A stretch of 19,313 nt of DNA. Source: an uncultured Allofournierella sp. Its GTDB lineage: Bacteria; Bacillota; Clostridia; Oscillospirales; Ruminococcaceae. The position numbers were made by a program, and so were the translations under genes. The DNA is taken from positions 1-19,313 of the forward strand of contig CALWNE010000015.1 in NCBI GenBank assembly GCA_944382705.1, read 5' to 3'. The notes beneath the pieces are model-generated. The model did not search any database, was not told the DNA's origin, and worked only from the letters and a program-made list of their open reading frames with translations. Positions 1 through 7,558 of this stretch are shown here, piece by piece (position 1 is the first letter of the stretch; each line of letters starts with the position of its first letter).

Positions 1-1015
1 AATAGGTGTTATCCAAAATCCCCACGGCATCCGTTGCTTCAAACTGGGCATACATCCCGTCTATGGTGGGCTGTCCGGTCAGGTAATACCGGCCGCCATC
101 CAGCCATTCCACAAAACCACCCTCCCGAAGGTCCTTCCAGCTGCTTTCGGCTGCATTCTGCCAGGTGAGCCGGGCCATATCGCCCCAGCGCATCCCCCCT
201 GTAATGGTCTGCCCGTACCGAATATGCACCGGGGTGCGCTGCTCAAAGTACTTCCAAATGCCCTCTGGGTTGTCCGGGTCATACCGCCCCACCTGGCTGT
301 CTGTAATCAGGTTGGTGTTGATGGCGGTAAACTTCAAGGTGTCGGTGGGCAGCCGCCGCCCCACCGGGTCAATCTGGGTGAACTGGATTGTTTTACTTAA
401 TTGCCCCGGCCCCAGTACCAGCTCCAAACCAAACACAATGCGGCTCACTCTGGCCCGCCGCATCGGCTGACTGGTGCGCTCAAACCCAATCCGCAGCCGG
501 TCAAAGGGCTGCCACAGCCCCTGTGCCACCCACACCACTCCATCTGGCTTTAGCCGGCAGCTTTCCACCTGCCGCCCCTCCTTCCAGGTGTCCAGCGTAA
601 TCTGGCTGCACCACTCCCCTGCCACCTGGTCAAAGGCCAGGGTCAGCCCTGGCAGATTCACCGGGCTTGCAAAATCCAAAACCAGCTCCGGGGGCTTTTC
701 AAACCATCCCTCGCTGTCGCTCATCTCCTGGCTCACAAAGCCTTCCGTTAAGGTGGGCTTGCCAGGCTCCGGAGCAATGTGCAGTCTGCCATCCATCTTC
801 CAGCGGCCCGGCTCAAAGGTGGCATAGCTCCGGTGGGGCGCCCCCTCGGTGGCCAGGGTGCTCTCTGCGTCAGACCAGTAAATTCCATTCTCTTTGTCCA
901 CCTGGGCACCAGCCGCCGCATCCACATCCACCACCCGCATCTCCAGCTCCACCAGGGCCGGGCCGCATACCGGCCGGGCCAGTTCCTCCCGGTAGGCTGA
1001 TGTTACAACCTGCAT
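1..1015 (-). CDS. Phage distal tail / baseplate protein, C-terminus cut by window edge
   Basis: An open minus-strand frame runs from an ATG at 1015 to the left edge without a stop (at least 338 residues), starting two bases after the TAA of the upstream tail gene. It begins MQVVTSAYREEL. Residues of about 60-190 have the alternating strand pattern of a jelly-roll, galactose-binding-like fold (LVLDFASPVNLPGLTLAFDQ, then ITLDTW). The later part (TLKFTAIN, HIRYGQTITGG) resembles beta-rich tail or baseplate proteins. Being second after the tape measure gene puts it among tail-tip, Tal-like or host-binding proteins. I do not recognise a specific family, so 'tail protein' comes mainly from gene order and the carbohydrate-binding idea is inference. 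It is certainly coding: the frame is long and clean and is joined tightly to its neighbour. Confidence 0.75.
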   Translation of the reverse strand, partial: MQVVTSAYREELARPVCGPALVELEMRVVDVDAAAGAQVDKENGIYWSDAESTLATEGAPHRSYATFEPGRWKMDGRLHIAPEPGKPTLTEGFVSQEMSDSEGWFEKPPELVLDFASPVNLPGLTLAFDQVAGEWCSQITLDTWKEGRQVESCRLKPDGVVWVAQGLWQPFDRLRIGFERTSQPMRRARVSRIVFGLELVLGPGQLSKTIQFTQIDPVGRRLPTDTLKFTAINTNLITDSQVGRYDPDNPEGIWKYFEQRTPVHIRYGQTITGGMRWGDMARLTWQNAAESSWKDLREGGFVEWLDGGRYYLTGQPTIDGMYAQFEATDAVGILDNTY

Positions 1016-1017
1016 CC

Positions 1018-1455
1018 TTACACCACCCCGCAGTCAACCACAGAAAAACCGGCATCCCGCAAAAAAACCGGCTCTCCTGTTTCGTTCTCCACCAGTCCTG
1101 GGCTTACCTTCACATCCGAAAGATACATCAGCCGGGTCAGCCACTGGCCGGTGTTAAAGTTGAAGTAGTGGCAATAAAAGGTGAAGTGGCCGTTTTCAAA
1201 CCACCGGTTCATCTCCCACCACAACCGGCAGGAAATTACGCTCCAACCCATCTCCTGCTTGTCGATGCTTCGCCCCACCATCCGGCCCACTACAGTACCC
1301 TGAGCGTTGCGGGCACTGTCCACCAGTCGGCTGGTGGTAAAGGGCGCACTGCCCATATCCGGGTAGGGCACCTTCACGCTGTAATTGTTTTTATCCGTGT
1401 AGGGGCTGGCCCCCAGATACAAAAAACCCGTGGATTCCTTTAAATCAATAGGCAT
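1018..1455 (-). CDS. Small phage tail protein directly after tape measure (Dit-position protein)
   Basis: A 145-residue protein starting MPIDLKESTGFLYLG. The ATG at 1455 is chosen because GGAGGTG lies a suitable distance upstream; the longer TTG start at 1473 lies inside that ribosome binding site. It overlaps the end of the tape measure gene by 11 bases and ends two bases before the next tail gene. The sequence is beta-rich with many aromatics (WWEMNRWFENGHFTFYCHYF) and no membrane segment or signal peptide. In siphoviruses the gene after the tape measure usually encodes the distal tail (Dit) hub or a small tail-tip protein. It may belong to a DUF family of Firmicutes phage tail proteins (DUF6711 comes to mind), but I cannot confirm that. 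The tail assignment is by position, not motif. Confidence 0.75.
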   Translation of the reverse strand: MPIDLKESTGFLYLGASPYTDKNNYSVKVPYPDMGSAPFTTSRLVDSARNAQGTVVGRMVGRSIDKQEMGWSVISCRLWWEMNRWFENGHFTFYCHYFNFNTGQWLTRLMYLSDVKVSPGLVENETGEPVFLRDAGFSVVDCGVV

Positions 1456-3265
1456 CTGCAAAAGCACCTCCAATCCGTCTGCCCTGCCTTGCCTGGATTT
1501 TACTCATGGCCCGGTACAGCACCTGCCCGTCCAGTGTCACCTCAATGGGCTGGCTGGCGGTGAGCTCCTGGCCGCCTACCTGGGCCAGCACCTCTGCCAG
1601 GGCCTGTTTGATGGTATCCAGCGGTGCCTCCACATTGGTGCCCCGCTTCTGATCGCCCACCATGGCCAAAAAGGGCTTATTGGCAGGCAGTACTGCGCCA
1701 CGGGCCAGGGCGGGGATTTGAACACTGGGCAGCCTGGGCATATTGAACCCAAAACTTTCACCGCCCACTCCCGGCACCCAGCTGGGCACCTTCAGTCTAA
1801 TGCTGTTTACCAGGTCGGATACAACATTAAACCCATCCACAAATCCAGACAAAAAGGCATTTACCATGCTAACCAAGCCGCCAATCACACCCCTGAATGC
1901 AGCGGTTACCCCTTCCCAAATGCCCAAAAAGATTTCCACAATGCCATTCCAGGCCTGAGTCCAGTTACCGCTGAATACGCCGCTTACAAAATTGCAGAGT
2001 CCCTCCATGGATCGGATGATACCAGCCAACACATCACAGGCAACACCCAAAAGCGCAAAAAAGGTATCCGCCACGCAGCCTAAAACCTTTTGCACCACCG
2101 GGCCAAATATATTCTTCATGCTCTCCAGCAGAGGCATCACTCCGTTGTTCCACACCTGTAAACACATCTGAGCCACTGCCCCAAACAGCAATGCCAATCG
2201 GTCCCACAAGGGCTTCAAATGTGCCGACCATAGCTTTTCCACATACTCCATAAGATCCCAGATGACCGGCAGAATCACATCCTCATAGACTCCCTTCACC
2301 AGATTGCCCATCCTCTGCGCACCCTCTCCAATGGCCTTCAGCACAGGCTCTCCATAGGTTGCCCAGGCATTGGCAACTCCGTCCAACACATCCAGAACCA
2401 CCTGTAAAATCAGGTCCATTAAGGGCATCAAAACGGTGTTCATTAGTGTTTCAATCATCTGGCAGGCCAGTCCAAAACCACCGGCCAGATGGGTCATAAA
2501 CGCAGTTCCCACCTGCGCCACAATAGGAGCCAGCACAACCGAAAACCCGTTTACAATACCGGGCAGCCAGTCCCCCACAAAATAGGCCGCCAACGGCATC
2601 AGCGCCCTGTTCCACAGGTCCCCCAGGCTCTGGCCCATCTGTTCCAGTGCGTCCATCGAGCCCTGTTTCAAACTGCTCCATGCCTTCTGCCAGGATTTTA
2701 CCGCTGGCTCAAACAGCTGCGCCAGCTGCCCTGCCAAAGCCCATAACCTGGCCCAGCCCTTTTCCACCTCACTCTGCTGCTTTTTTACTTCCTCCAGCTC
2801 CTGCTGGCCAGGGCTGCTGCTTCCAGAGCTGGCTCCGCTGCTCCCGCCGCTGGTTGCTGTCCCCAATACCACATTCAGTTCATCCAGCGCCAGCATAGTG
2901 CTGGCCGCCTGTTTGCGGGTAGTGGCCAGCGCCTTGCTCACCTGTTTTTGCTGAGCTTGCACCTTTTCCGCAGCATCCTCTGTCTTTTTCAACCCCAGCA
3001 GTCCAGCCACCGCTGCGGCCACTGCCTGTGCCTGCTGCATCATGCGCTGCATCAGCTGTCCCCATACATTCTCTGCGTGCTCTGCCAACCCCTGCAAAGC
3101 CATTTCCTGATAGACCCGTGCATCCTGCCACCCTTCGGTCAGTGCTTTGGCCTGGGTCTGTCCCATTCTGCGGTAAATCGCCGCCAGCTTCATGGCCATT
3201 TTGGCCGCGCTTTGCTCCTGCTGCTGTACATACAACTCCAGCACCGGCAAGCTCTCCTGCTTCAT
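1445..3265 (-). CDS. Phage tail tape measure protein
   Basis: A 606-residue protein that acts as the ruler and internal scaffold of the tail tube and probably helps DNA entry. Residues 1-130 are helical and Gln/Ala-rich (VQQQEQSAAKMAMKLAAIYR). Residues 135-153 form a Gly/Ser linker, followed by charged helix. Residues of about 190-480 are long hydrophobic helices with many Trp, Val and Leu, typical of the membrane-active core of tape measures. The C-terminus (IPALARGAVLPANKPFLAMV, then an amphipathic helix of the DTIKQALAEVL type) matches the conserved tail end of clostridial phage tape measures. The ATG overlaps the stop of the Gp15-like gene (ATGA, 3262-3265). Under the usual rule of about 0.15 nm per residue, the tail would be near 90 nm, which is short. 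Confidence 0.93.
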   Translation of the reverse strand: MKQESLPVLELYVQQQEQSAAKMAMKLAAIYRRMGQTQAKALTEGWQDARVYQEMALQGLAEHAENVWGQLMQRMMQQAQAVAAAVAGLLGLKKTEDAAEKVQAQQKQVSKALATTRKQAASTMLALDELNVVLGTATSGGSSGASSGSSSPGQQELEEVKKQQSEVEKGWARLWALAGQLAQLFEPAVKSWQKAWSSLKQGSMDALEQMGQSLGDLWNRALMPLAAYFVGDWLPGIVNGFSVVLAPIVAQVGTAFMTHLAGGFGLACQMIETLMNTVLMPLMDLILQVVLDVLDGVANAWATYGEPVLKAIGEGAQRMGNLVKGVYEDVILPVIWDLMEYVEKLWSAHLKPLWDRLALLFGAVAQMCLQVWNNGVMPLLESMKNIFGPVVQKVLGCVADTFFALLGVACDVLAGIIRSMEGLCNFVSGVFSGNWTQAWNGIVEIFLGIWEGVTAAFRGVIGGLVSMVNAFLSGFVDGFNVVSDLVNSIRLKVPSWVPGVGGESFGFNMPRLPSVQIPALARGAVLPANKPFLAMVGDQKRGTNVEAPLDTIKQALAEVLAQVGGQELTASQPIEVTLDGQVLYRAMSKIQARQGRRIGGAFADAY

Positions 3266-3846
3266 CGTCTCCCTCCTTCCGCCTGTTCCAGCATTCTCAA
3301 CAGCTGCTGTCGCTGCTGGGCTTGCTGTGCAGTCTCACGGGCTTTCAAAATCACCCGGCATCTATGCTGGCGCAGATAGTCTCTCTCCCATTCATCCAGC
3401 TTTTTGCCCCGCTGCATCTTAGCCCGAATACCCACCACCAGCGAAAGCTGTCCCTGGCCAATGCACCCAAACCATGCCAAAAAGGTCCACCAGTGAACAA
3501 AAGGCAGGGTGCGAACCTCGCACCCTGCCACCCGGTTGATTTCAGCCGCAATCATTCCTGCATCCTGTTCCCAGTCAATGAGCTTTGGGCCAGGCGGATC
3601 CTTGTCCTCCCGGCCCCCATTCAAAAACCACAGCATCCAATCCAGCGCCGGCTGGCGCAGCTCAGGCGGCATCTCAAAAAACTCCGGATAAAACCCCGTC
3701 AAAGCCAGATAGCCCCGGGCAAAATCGCCTTCCTCCACCCGCTCCAGCCGGGTTAGCAACCCCATCACCTGGCGGAAATCCGCCCGGATGCTCCAGCTTC
3801 TGCCTCCCAATTCCACGCACTGGGGTAACTCCCACTGGCGGTTCAT
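3262..3846 (-). CDS. Bacteriophage Gp15-family tail assembly chaperone-like protein
   Basis: A 194-residue protein with the pattern of the phage Gp15 family: an N-terminal part with SIRADFRQVMGLLTRLE, a central LALTGFYPEFFEMPPELRQP, then DWMLWFLNGG and a Trp-rich FVHWWTFLAWFGCIGQG segment, ending in a basic coiled tail (about residues 150-194). Gp15 proteins lie just before the tape measure gene in Gram-positive siphoviruses and are taken to be the second tail assembly chaperone (the gpGT role). It is coupled by ATGA overlaps on both sides, to the preceding gene at 3843-3846 and to the tape measure at 3262-3265. No ribosomal frameshift site is needed because the two chaperone-like proteins are separate overlapping genes. 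Confidence 0.85.
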   Translation of the reverse strand: MNRQWELPQCVELGGRSWSIRADFRQVMGLLTRLERVEEGDFARGYLALTGFYPEFFEMPPELRQPALDWMLWFLNGGREDKDPPGPKLIDWEQDAGMIAAEINRVAGCEVRTLPFVHWWTFLAWFGCIGQGQLSLVVGIRAKMQRGKKLDEWERDYLRQHRCRVILKARETAQQAQQRQQLLRMLEQAEGGRR

Positions 3847-4238
3847 TCCTCAAACACCTTGGCAAAGGCCATTGCGCCCTCAGCCATCACAGGCTCCAAA
3901 GCTGCAAACAGATTGGTCACCACTCGCTGACCATTCCCCGCCACCGCCATCAAATTTACACCCTCCAGCAGTCGATCAAAATCATTTTCCGGGCCAAACA
4001 CGCCGGTCAAAATTTCCTTTGCCTTCCGGTCAGCCTGGGTCAGTTGGTCAAACACCCAGGCCGGTGTCTTGGTTTGGTCTGCATCCTGCCCCTCCAGCTC
4101 CCTGTGCAGCACACTAATTTCCTCTGCCGCCTTCAAAAAGCGGCCATACACATTGGGGTCTGCCGGATTAAACCGCAAAATCCCCCTCTCGTTCACACGA
4201 AACTCCCGTACACCGGTATCAATTTGCAGCTGTTCCAT
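3843..4238 (-). CDS. Putative tail assembly chaperone (gpG-like position)
   Basis: A 131-residue, mostly acidic helical protein (MEQLQIDTGVREFRVNERG, then ILRFNPADPNVYGRFLKAAE and a GENDF-type acidic stretch). It sits between the major tail protein and the Gp15-like gene, the position of the first tail assembly chaperone in siphovirus operons. The motif FNPADPNVYGRF, placed 20-35 residues from the start, is typical of this group in Firmicutes phages. The start is ATG at 4238 with AAAGGATACAGGG upstream. The stop overlaps the next start by four bases. Family membership is by gene order and general resemblance; the chaperone role is inference. Confidence 0.72.
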   Translation of the reverse strand: MEQLQIDTGVREFRVNERGILRFNPADPNVYGRFLKAAEEISVLHRELEGQDADQTKTPAWVFDQLTQADRKAKEILTGVFGPENDFDRLLEGVNLMAVAGNGQRVVTNLFAALEPVMAEGAMAFAKVFEE

Positions 4239-4267
4239 CCCTGTATCCTTTCTTTTGCCGTTTTCGC

Positions 4268-4756
4268 TTATTCCGCCGGGGTAAACACACCGGTCTCCAG
4301 CTTAAAGTAACCCTGACGGGGCTTTCCTGCATAATGCAGGGTAAAGGGAATCTGGTAGCCGGTATTATCGCCGCCATAGCTGGTTACCTCAATCACCGCA
4401 TCATCCAGCACAGCGGGATAGCCCTTCGTTGCATCCACAGTTTTCCACAGATGCACCTCCACCACGGTGGTGCTGCACTGGTCCAGAATCCGGCAGTGAT
4501 CCACAATGTCCTGCAGCCGCTCAAACAAAGCTTCTCCCTGCTGTGCATAGTAGGTCTCCACGCTGCCGCTCTTTTCATAGCTGGTCAGTATCACATTGGT
4601 CTCACCCAAAATGTTCTGCTTTTTTTCCACATTGGCGCTCAACTCCGGGCTGTACTCCTCCAAATCCTGGCCAATGCGCACATATTTGGGGGTAGACTTC
4701 TGGCCCGGCATCGCCGCATCCACATAATGGGCCAGATACTTCCGTTCAATTTTCAT
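4268..4756 (-). CDS. Major tail (tube) protein
   Basis: A 162-residue protein, MKIERKYLAHYVDAAMPG. Its length and content fit a beta-sandwich tail tube subunit: YVRIGQDLEEYSPELSANVE, ILGETNVILTSYEKSGSVE, then VVEVHLWK, and a C-terminal GYQIPFTLHYAGKPRQGYFK strand. The phrase 'YVRIG.DL.EY' near residue 25 recurs in clostridial phage major tail proteins. The ATG overlaps the stop of the preceding tail-terminator gene (4753-4756). Nothing is unusual about it. The gene is followed by a short 29-base spacer before the first chaperone gene, so the structural order is complete here. Confidence 0.87.
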   Translation of the reverse strand: MKIERKYLAHYVDAAMPGQKSTPKYVRIGQDLEEYSPELSANVEKKQNILGETNVILTSYEKSGSVETYYAQQGEALFERLQDIVDHCRILDQCSTTVVEVHLWKTVDATKGYPAVLDDAVIEVTSYGGDNTGYQIPFTLHYAGKPRQGYFKLETGVFTPAE

Positions 4757-5187
4757 TCTTTTTCCTCCTCAAAAACCCGTTCCTGTTCCACCGTAATAAT
4801 CAGTCGGTAGATTGCCCAGCCTTCCCGGCTCTCCTCCACCTGTCGGCCGTTTTCAGCCCGCACCTGCTGCCAGCATACACCCAAATCCAAGGGCGGTATT
4901 TTCCCAAAAACCTCCTGCCGGGTAATCCAATCCGCAAGTTCCTGCACCCTCTGCACCTGACTGGCCGCTCCCTGGGGGTTGCGGCCGTTCTGGGGCAGCC
5001 GCCAGTCCAGCCAAAAGATGCGGGCCTCCCGCAGCCGCACACAGCCCAGCACATCCGTGTGCCGGGCCTTTAGGGTGCGGTTTGCAAAACGCAGTGCCGC
5101 CGGGTGGGTGGCCGTAATGTTTTGAGCCGCCAACGGCTCCCCCTGCCAGCCAGGCCAGCTTTCCAGCCAGGTCTGCATCCGTTCCAT
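4753..5187 (-). CDS. Putative tail terminator / head-tail joining protein
   Basis: A 144-residue protein, MERMQTWLESWPGWQGEPL. It has an alpha/beta pattern with a long helix (VQRVQELADWITRQEVFGKI) and a final beta strand (WAIYRLIITVEQERVF) before an acidic end. This resembles phage tail terminator proteins, which cap the tail tube and join it to the neck, and it sits directly before the major tail gene as they usually do. The start is ATG at 5187, seven bases after AAGGAGGTG and closely following the TAA of the previous gene. The assignment is mainly positional; 'minor capsid protein' is the usual vague annotation for relatives. Confidence 0.68.
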   Translation of the reverse strand: MERMQTWLESWPGWQGEPLAAQNITATHPAALRFANRTLKARHTDVLGCVRLREARIFWLDWRLPQNGRNPQGAASQVQRVQELADWITRQEVFGKIPPLDLGVCWQQVRAENGRQVEESREGWAIYRLIITVEQERVFEEEKE

Positions 5188-5201
5188 TCCAAAGCACCTC
5201 C

Positions 5202-5651
5202 TTACCAGCGCTTATACCAGCGGGTTTCCGCCTCCAGATGGCTCACCTTTCCCAGCCATCGCTTTACCGCCACCTCCTGTACCACCATCAAGCCTTCCAC
5301 GGCAAGGGGTATAAACCGTTCCCATTCCTCCAGGGTATCCACCGCCGGCCCCTGGCCCTGCATCACCCGGTCGCCCGGCTGCAGGCAGAACCAGCTGCCG
5401 CCCAAAGGCCAGGGGGCACCGGGCGGTCTCCACACCGGGCGTCCAAAGCCATTGGGCAGCACCAAAAAACATCGCTTTTCCTCCTGGGCCTGGCCCTCCT
5501 GTTCCACTGCCAGGGTGCGCTGGTCCACATATGCCCCCTCAAACACAATGCGCCTGCACTGAAATACAGGCTCATACTCTGCATGGTACAGGGTCACAGT
5601 GTCTGTGCACCCTGCAAAGTTCACGCAGCTGGCTTGTCTGCGCCGCAGCAC
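5202..5651 (-). CDS. Putative head closure / neck protein (GTG start)
   Basis: A 149-residue protein, MLRRRQASCVNFAGCTDTVT, then LYHAEYEPVFQCRRIVFEGA. It is beta-rich, with ETRWYKRW at the C-terminus. The start is a GTG at 5651 placed nine bases after GGGGAGG, so the gene overlaps the end of the connector gene by 31 bases in another frame. No ATG in frame offers a better start. The position, third after the capsid gene, is that of a head closure (stopper) protein. The 'DTVTLYHAEY' opening followed by a mixed beta sheet is common in small Firmicutes phage proteins at this place (possibly DUF6751). Function is inferred from order. Confidence 0.65.
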   Translation of the reverse strand: MLRRRQASCVNFAGCTDTVTLYHAEYEPVFQCRRIVFEGAYVDQRTLAVEQEGQAQEEKRCFLVLPNGFGRPVWRPPGAPWPLGGSWFCLQPGDRVMQGQGPAVDTLEEWERFIPLAVEGLMVVQEVAVKRWLGKVSHLEAETRWYKRW

Positions 5652-6007
5652 CGGCTCTCACCTCCCCGAAAAATATCCAGATACAGCGCCGCACACCGAA
5701 ACAGCTCCCGGCTCTTTGCTTTTTGGCTCAGATCCGGCAGGCTGCCCGCCGCTCGCTGGCTCTGCACACTTCCCAGCTGAATGCTATCGGTCAGTTCGCC
5801 GTTGGCCGCTGCCTCAAAAAAATCCAGTGCCTCAGCCATGGCGCATACTGCATAGGCCCTGCCCTCCGGCACCACCTCCTGCACCTGATAGATTCGCTCA
5901 TATCGCTCCAGCTGCCGCCGGGCCAGCTGTTCCAACCGGCAAAACACCGCCCGCTCCAAACTGGCCCCGCCGCAGCTTTGGTACCACTCGTAGCTTACCG
6001 GCTCCAT
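5621..6007 (-). CDS. Putative head-tail connector (adaptor) protein
   Basis: A 128-residue, mostly helical protein, MEPVSYEWYQSCGGASLERA, with VCAMAEALDFFEAAANGEL in the middle and several Cys near the C-terminus (SRCCGADKPAA). A small all-helical protein directly after the major capsid gene is the usual adaptor (HK97 gp6 / SPP1 gp15 role) that docks below the portal. The ATG shares one base with the TAA of the capsid gene (TAATG at 6005-6009), so translation is tightly coupled. No specific family motif was recognised, so the role is by position and helical content. Confidence 0.68.
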   Translation of the reverse strand: MEPVSYEWYQSCGGASLERAVFCRLEQLARRQLERYERIYQVQEVVPEGRAYAVCAMAEALDFFEAAANGELTDSIQLGSVQSQRAAGSLPDLSQKAKSRELFRCAALYLDIFRGGESRCCGADKPAA

Positions 6008-6879
6008 TATGCACCCGCCTGATAGCTGGCGTATACGCCGGCCAGTTTGTTTTTGTATACATCCGCAATGCCCACATTCCGGTAACCGAACTTATAGGCG
6101 TCCGCCTCAGGGTTTGCCTCCGGGCGGATAATCTTGGGGGCAATGTGCTTTTCAAACTGAATCAGTGCAGGCTTGTGCAGAATCATAAAATTCAGCTCCT
6201 TGCCATCAGCGGCCTTCTCGTAGCCACCTGCTTCCTGGCCGGTACGGCCGGTTTTCTGGGTAATGGCGGTGTAGAATCGGGTCTGGGGCACCTGTACCAC
6301 GGCGGCAAATCGCTCCAGCACCGCCCGGCTCTTGTTCATGTCCAAATCCTGCACCATACCGTACAGGGTAGGGGTAATAAACAGATACCGCTCCTCCAAA
6401 GATACCTCAGCCTCGTCCATCTGGGTGGAAGCCTGACGCAGAGCCGCCAGCACCGCACTGCCATCCTCCAGGCTTTCCTCCTTTTTGGAAATGCCAGCCT
6501 TGCTGGCGTAGCTGGCAAACCGGAAAGCATCCAGCTCCGGCACTACCTTGGTGCGGATAAACTCACCGGCCAACCGGCCAAAGGCAAGGCCGGCACTCTC
6601 CTCGTTGTCCATCTGATCCACGGTAAACATACGGCCACGGTCAAAGTTGCAGGCCACGGTGGCATTGGTCAGGGTCACATCACCTGCCGCATAGCCGGTG
6701 TTCCGGTCGTAGTCACCCAGGCCCTGCATCTCCAGCATGGGCACAATCATCTCACCTGCATTGGCGCCCTGCTGGGCCAGTTCCGCCGCACCATCCAGCA
6801 CGGCAGTCAGGGATGCAGTCTTGTACACCTCATCCAGCAGCGGTACAAACTTTTTTGCCAGTTCCATCGAATTTGCCAT
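6007..6879 (-). CDS. Major capsid protein
   Basis: A 290-residue protein, MANSMELAKKFVPLLDEVYK, that builds the phage head. The opening (AKKFVPLLDEVYKTASLTA) followed by LEMQGLGDYDRNTGY and then DRGRMFTVDQMDNEESAG is highly characteristic of major capsid proteins of clostridial siphoviruses, presumably of the HK97 fold. The later KVVPELDAFRFASYASKAGI fits the spine helix region. The start is ATG at 6879, eight bases after AAGGAGG. The gene follows the scaffold gene after a 74-base spacer holding a perfect hairpin (6915-6929), which may protect or boost this mRNA. No N-terminal prohead protease or delta domain is evident, consistent with a separate scaffold protein. Confidence 0.92.
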   Translation of the reverse strand: MANSMELAKKFVPLLDEVYKTASLTAVLDGAAELAQQGANAGEMIVPMLEMQGLGDYDRNTGYAAGDVTLTNATVACNFDRGRMFTVDQMDNEESAGLAFGRLAGEFIRTKVVPELDAFRFASYASKAGISKKEESLEDGSAVLAALRQASTQMDEAEVSLEERYLFITPTLYGMVQDLDMNKSRAVLERFAAVVQVPQTRFYTAITQKTGRTGQEAGGYEKAADGKELNFMILHKPALIQFEKHIAPKIIRPEANPEADAYKFGYRNVGIADVYKNKLAGVYASYQAGA

Positions 6880-6914
6880 TTGTATGTCCTCCTTAATTCC
6901 TGTTGTATTGCATA

Positions 6915-6929
6915 GCCTGCAAAGCAGGC
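6915..6929. repeat. Hairpin between scaffold and capsid genes
   Basis: GCCTGC and GCAGGC form a perfect 6 bp stem around a three-base loop in the 74-base spacer upstream of the capsid ribosome binding site. There is no U-run on the minus strand, so it is unlikely to be a terminator. It could act as an mRNA processing or stability element; that role is inference. Confidence 0.5.
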
Positions 6930-6953
6930 CCTGACACTTAAATTTTCTTCGGT

Positions 6954-7499
6954 TTATTCCGTCTCTCTCGCCAGGCCAAATGCACTGCGCAGTACGGTGT
7001 CACTGCTGGGCAAACTGCCCACGCCGGTGCCGGGGGCGTAGGGCAAAGGCTTTGCGCCTTCAAACAGATAGGCCTGCTCCTGGCACAGCTGCTCCAAAGC
7101 CCGTTCCACTGCCTGCTCCGGCTGGTCACTGGCCTGCAAACCTTCCAAATCCAGCAGCGCCTTAATGGCCGTTGCATTGCGGCCGCCAGCCTTGGCAATC
7201 GCCGCCTCCAGTCTTGCATCAAAGCGGATGGCAGCCACCTGGCTGGCTGCATCCTTTTCTGCCTGCTGGGCTTTCTGCTTCCAGTCCTCCACCTCCTGCC
7301 GCAAAGCCTCCACATCCAGGCTCTCAAAACGACTGATGGTCTTGTTCGCCTCCTTCAGCTGTTCCTTTAAGGTGGTCGCCTCGGTGTCTTTGGCCTCAAA
7401 GTCCGCTCTGGAAACATACCCTTTGCCGATTTCCTCGGCAATCTTCTGTTCCATTTCCTCGGTATATACATCACCGAGGATATTTTTTACCCATTCCAA
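6954..7499 (-). CDS. Phage scaffolding protein (GP20 family), TTG start
   Basis: A 181-residue protein that guides head assembly and is lost from the mature head. From the chosen start it reads (M)EWVKNILGDVYTEEMEQKIA, then EEIGKGYVSRADFEAK, typical of the phage minor structural protein GP20 (scaffold) family. A long coiled coil follows (about residues 40-95), then ARLEAAIAKAGGRNATAIKA, a conserved C-terminal module. The TTG at 7499 is chosen because AAGGAG lies six bases upstream and because family members begin at this point. Longer readings from an ATG at 7541 or from 7634 add sequence with weaker ribosome binding sites; the longest overlaps the portal gene by 76 bases. It lies between portal and capsid genes, as scaffolds do. 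Confidence 0.87.
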   Translation of the reverse strand: MEWVKNILGDVYTEEMEQKIAEEIGKGYVSRADFEAKDTEATTLKEQLKEANKTISRFESLDVEALRQEVEDWKQKAQQAEKDAASQVAAIRFDARLEAAIAKAGGRNATAIKALLDLEGLQASDQPEQAVERALEQLCQEQAYLFEGAKPLPYAPGTGVGSLPSSDTVLRSAFGLARETE

Positions 7500-7558
7500 T
7501 GGTATCTCCTTTCTTTTTGTAACCCTCTGCAAGATGGACATAAAAAACGCCCCCGCCT

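Noticed and set aside
5599..6915. 438-residue open frame on the plus strand opposite the capsid gene
   Set aside because: It mirrors the capsid and connector genes, lacks a ribosome binding site and has no family resemblance.
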